From NCBI GenBank assembly GCA_934402315.1, contig CAKRTS010000014.1:37398-101397 (forward strand): a stretch of 64,000 bases of DNA, written 5' to 3'. Position 1 is the first letter of the stretch. Every line of letters begins with the position of its first letter. The position numbers and the translations under genes are program-made. Positions 61,607 to 64,000 of this stretch are shown here, one piece after another. The notes beneath the pieces are model-generated. The model did no database searches, was not told where the DNA came from, and saw nothing but the letters and a program-made list of their open reading frames with translations. Source of the stretch: an uncultured Acetatifactor sp. GTDB taxonomy: Bacteria > Bacillota > Clostridia > Lachnospirales > Lachnospiraceae.

Positions 61607-63034
61607 TCAGCTCTCACCCACAATGCGGTCGCGCAAAATATCCTTCACATTCCCATGCAGCTTCTCCGTCAGCTCCAGATAGGTCTTCTTCTCCTCCTCG
61701 CTGAACCTGCGGAAGCGCACCGCCTCAAAATCCTTCTCCGCCAGCTCCAGATCGCGCAGCACCGGCTCCGCCTCCTGCAGAAGCTCAAACCGCCAGCCTC
61801 CACGCTTCGCCGCCCTGGTCTCCTGCTTCTGCTTCGATGTCCGCTTTGCTTCCCTTGCAGCCTTGACCGGCTCCCTGTGCAACATCTGCCTTTTCTCCAG
61901 CTTCTGCAAAGCCGCACCCACGCTTCTCTTCGTCATGCCGATCAGATCGGAGAGCTGTCCGGTCTCCGTCACGGCAAAGCTCTGCTTCAGATACAGCAGA
62001 ACCAGCACCTCCCCAAGCGTCAGTCCGTTCTTGATCGCAACCCCCTCACAATAACGCTCCCAGAGCTTGCGGTACCGGTAGAAATCCATCGCAACGCCAT
62101 CCTCCTCCACCGCCTCCGGCAGCGCAAAGGCTTGCCGCTCTTCCCCGAGCTTTACGCTGCCCGGCAGGATGGACGGGCCGACAAAGCCGTCGCGTGCCGC
62201 CGTCAGGAAAAACTTATAGACATGGAACCTGATGTCATCATAGCTCTCCTCGTCATAAATTTCCTTATAGAACTGGTTATAATACTCAAACACATTCAGC
62301 TTCATGCGGATGGTATTATTGATGCTGCTGCCCTGACTGCTTACGAGACTCCCCTTCGTGCGCACATAATAATAGACCGGCGCCTGCAGCGCATAAATGC
62401 TCCGGCAGTGCCGGATATATTCCAGATTAAAAATAAAATCCTCGCACCAGCTGATCTCCGGGTCCATTCTCAGCCGGTATTTCTCAATGATCGAACGCTT
62501 AAACAGCTTGTTCCACAGCACACCGTAATAGAAGTCTGCAGGGTTCTCCATCATCTGCGCCGCGAACTCCTGTCTGGTCAGCAGCCCCTCCTTCTCAATA
62601 TCTCCCTTATGGGAAAGATTTTCTCCCGCAACACGGTAAAAGTCTGCAATCACCATGTCACAGCCGCTGCTCTCGGCACTGCGCACAAAGAGCTTTGTCG
62701 CCTCGGGTGTCAGCCAGTCATCACTGTCCAGAAACTGGATATATTCCCCTTTCGCCTCTGCCAGTGCGCGGTTTCTGCTGTCCGATACCCCTGTATTTTC
62801 CTTGTGGATCACGCGCACTCTCGCGTCCTTCTGCGCAAAGCTGTCACACAGCGCGGCAGATCCGTCACTGCTGCCGTCATTTACCAGCAGCAGCTCAAAA
62901 TTCGTATATTCCTGATTCATGACGCTGTTAATGCAGCGTGCAAGATAATCTTCCGCATTATAGACCGGCACGATGATGGAGACCAAAGGCTCCCCGCCTT
63001 CCCCCATGCCGGAATTTCCTTTTTCAAATCCCAT
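61607..63034 (-). CDS. GT2 glycosyltransferase fused to a MarR-like winged-helix domain
   Basis: 475 residues from ATG 63034, CAGGAG upstream; a longer reading into the neighbour is rejected. Residues ~17-240 are a GT-A fold: VSIIVPVYNAEDYLARCINSV, LLLVNDGSSDGS (NDGS 52-55), ENTGVSDSRNRAL, and FLDSDDW with the DxD site (103-105), then ISWCEDFIFNLEYIRH. A middle helical part follows. Residues ~335-460 read as a MarR domain: LTLGEVLVLLYLKQ, then the HTH QLSDLIGMTKRSVGAALQKLEKRQM, a basic wing (REAKRTSKQKQETRAAKRG) and the dimer-type helices (LLQEAEPVLRDLELAEKDFEAVRFRRFSEEEKK in part). A sugar transferase joined to a DNA-binding fold is unusual. It overlaps the YkgJ-type gene by 11 nt. Confidence 0.88.
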   Translation of the reverse strand: MGFEKGNSGMGEGGEPLVSIIVPVYNAEDYLARCINSVMNQEYTNFELLLVNDGSSDGSAALCDSFAQKDARVRVIHKENTGVSDSRNRALAEAKGEYIQFLDSDDWLTPEATKLFVRSAESSGCDMVIADFYRVAGENLSHKGDIEKEGLLTRQEFAAQMMENPADFYYGVLWNKLFKRSIIEKYRLRMDPEISWCEDFIFNLEYIRHCRSIYALQAPVYYYVRTKGSLVSSQGSSINNTIRMKLNVFEYYNQFYKEIYDEESYDDIRFHVYKFFLTAARDGFVGPSILPGSVKLGEERQAFALPEAVEEDGVAMDFYRYRKLWERYCEGVAIKNGLTLGEVLVLLYLKQSFAVTETGQLSDLIGMTKRSVGAALQKLEKRQMLHREPVKAAREAKRTSKQKQETRAAKRGGWRFELLQEAEPVLRDLELAEKDFEAVRFRRFSEEEKKTYLELTEKLHGNVKDILRDRIVGES

Positions 63035-63692
63035 ATTGTCTCCTGAAACGCTTCTCGCGCTCCCCATACACCAGATAAAAGTCCTCACCGCTGACCGGCT
63101 GCTCCAGATAGAAGCCTGTCAGCAGCGCCATATTCAGCTGTCTGGCAAGCTGACCGTCCTCCTGCCCCTTCACAGCCTCCTCCACATCCTTTAACAGTCT
63201 GTGCCAGCTGCACACAAAATCATGATTTGCCGCCTGATCCGGCGTGTCGATCCACCTGCCGACCTTGACCTTGGAACGGTTTGTGCCGGCACACTCCCCC
63301 ACTTGCAGAAAATACCGGAAATCATCGTTCTCGTAATAGCGCCCCAGCGGAAAAAGCCGGCACACCCCCGGCCTATAGGCATGGATGCTGCACCTTCCCT
63401 CCGCGTCCAGAAAGCCGCACGCCTCCTCTTCGCCGGACATGCGCAGATTCGGCAGAATACAGCCGTCAACTACATTCAGCTCTACCCTGCCCTCTGCCAA
63501 CAGCTCCTGCAGACTCTTCCCCGTCCCTGCACACAGCCTCCATACATCAAACGGATCAAGAATCACCGAATTTCCCATCCCGGTACAACATTTGTGGCAG
63601 CCCTGACATCCATGGCAGTCCGCCTTCACCATGTCATTCACACCGTACAACCGTCCATCTGAAATTTCATCCAGACTGACATTCCGTCTCAT
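63024..63692 (-). CDS. YkgJ family zinc/iron-chelating cysteine-cluster protein
   Basis: 222 residues, ATG 63692 with GGGGAGG upstream. The metal-binding Cys cluster is CHGCQGCHKCCTGMGNSV (~26-43), followed by ACGFLDAEGRCSIHAYRPGVCRLFPLGR (~91-118), the classic CxxCCxx... CxIxxxRPxxCRxFP layout of the family. Further Cys residues are at VGECAGTNRSK and FVCSWH. Family members are thought to bind a metal or Fe-S cluster; in some cases they lie next to glycan or flagellar genes. Here it is translationally coupled to the glycosyltransferase-MarR gene. Substrate or partner unknown. Confidence 0.88.
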   Translation of the reverse strand: MRRNVSLDEISDGRLYGVNDMVKADCHGCQGCHKCCTGMGNSVILDPFDVWRLCAGTGKSLQELLAEGRVELNVVDGCILPNLRMSGEEEACGFLDAEGRCSIHAYRPGVCRLFPLGRYYENDDFRYFLQVGECAGTNRSKVKVGRWIDTPDQAANHDFVCSWHRLLKDVEEAVKGQEDGQLARQLNMALLTGFYLEQPVSGEDFYLVYGEREKRFRRQYGI

Positions 63693-64000
63693 AATACCTC
63701 CCCAACTCCTTGACTGTCATAGTCATTTGCACAAACGCTGATACTCCTCCTCCGTGATCGGAATAATGCCTCCGTGGCGTTTTTTGTGACACCCATGTCA
63801 AATTGTGTGTCGTTTAACACCGTAAAAGCTCCTGTTTTCAAGCTTTTTGTCACAAGAGGCAGATAGCCTTTCCCGGTGGCAAACCTGTCAACAATAAGGC
63901 ACCACTCCTCCCGGTCGTTGAATATGAACTACCCCGGGGCAAGCCCTCAAGCATCTTTCGCGACTACGGCACATCCGTGCCTTGACGCTTCAGATACTTG
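63693..64000. other. Unresolved 308-bp edge region, possibly a decayed repeat or gene remnant
   Basis: No intact gene is seen. On the minus strand one frame reads FNDREEWCLIVDRF...TGAFTVLNDTQFDMG (about 63850-63910) between stops, and another ends ...RHGGIIPITEEEYQRLCK before a stop near 63727, so a broken coding sequence is possible. The stretch could equally be a dispersed non-coding repeat. It precedes the YkgJ-type gene and may contain its promoter, which I could not identify. Confidence 0.4.

Noticed and set aside
1..64000. Prophage or integrative element
   Set aside because: No integrase, terminase, relaxase or intact transposase was found and gene content is chromosomal metabolism throughout.

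Overview
The window looks like a chromosomal segment of a gut-type Lachnospiraceae (Clostridia, Bacillota) of moderately high GC content. Supporting signs are the strong AGGAGG-type ribosome binding sites, TTGACA/TATAAT promoters with 17-bp spacers, a ptb-buk butyrate pair, a paired half-size chromate transporter, DUF975 and DUF853 proteins, and ABC sugar importers that lack their own ATPase. The genus cannot be fixed from the sequence alone. No rRNA, tRNA, CRISPR array or intact transposase gene was seen.

Layout. 1-9280 is mostly housekeeping: tex (3' end cut by the window edge), three small genes (two membrane proteins and a protein with HEQEH), prfB, secA and an HD-GYP gene. 9281-25765 is a pectin/galacturonate region: a cytoplasmic pectin methylesterase, a metallophosphoesterase, a DUF853 ATPase, a YolD/Y-family polymerase pair, and a leftward operon uxaB-uxaA-GH28-TIM-barrel. 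That operon diverges from a rightward lacI-type regulator plus uxaC, followed by an AraC regulator. 25762-29691 holds buk, ptb, two chromate transporter halves and a HAD phosphatase. 29843-31233 is an odd zone with a palindromic repeat element, a small membrane protein, twin operator-like palindromes, a 51-bp tandem repeat that is open as an 87-residue repeat peptide, and a 47-residue membrane peptide. 31423-49425 is a long leftward arabinan-type locus: a membrane-spanning GH43, a cytoplasmic GH43, a LamG lipoprotein, two solute-binding proteins, four permeases, a DUF5696 protein and an NHL/YIP1 protein. An ArsR-type regulator at 49876 diverges from it. 50857-58062 encodes a GLUG-repeat surface protein, an MMPL transporter and a clostripain-family protease. 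58218-63692 holds the two L-serine dehydratase subunits, a D-Ala-D-Ala carboxypeptidase, a glycosyltransferase fused to a MarR-like domain and a YkgJ-type cysteine-cluster protein.

How it works together. Oligogalacturonides would be demethylated (CE8) and cut (GH28) inside the cell, since neither enzyme has a signal peptide. Galacturonate would pass through UxaC, UxaB and UxaA to 2-keto-3-deoxygluconate. Arabino-oligosaccharides would be released outside by the membrane GH43, imported by the two ATPase-less ABC systems (a shared ATPase must lie elsewhere), and finished by the cytoplasmic GH43. Ptb-Buk gives a butyrate and ATP outlet.

The strongest novel signal is a family of about 150-nt intergenic repeats. 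Six copies and one collapsed remnant occur in this window. Paired positions differ between copies but stay complementary in several helices, and a hairpin loop is always GNRA (GAAA, GCGA or GCAA). This fits a structured RNA or an RNA-folding mobile element better than a protein. Other leads are the 51-bp repeat/small-peptide zone, the GT2-MarR fusion, the C11 protease/MMPL/GLUG operon and the GH43 with an internal membrane segment.
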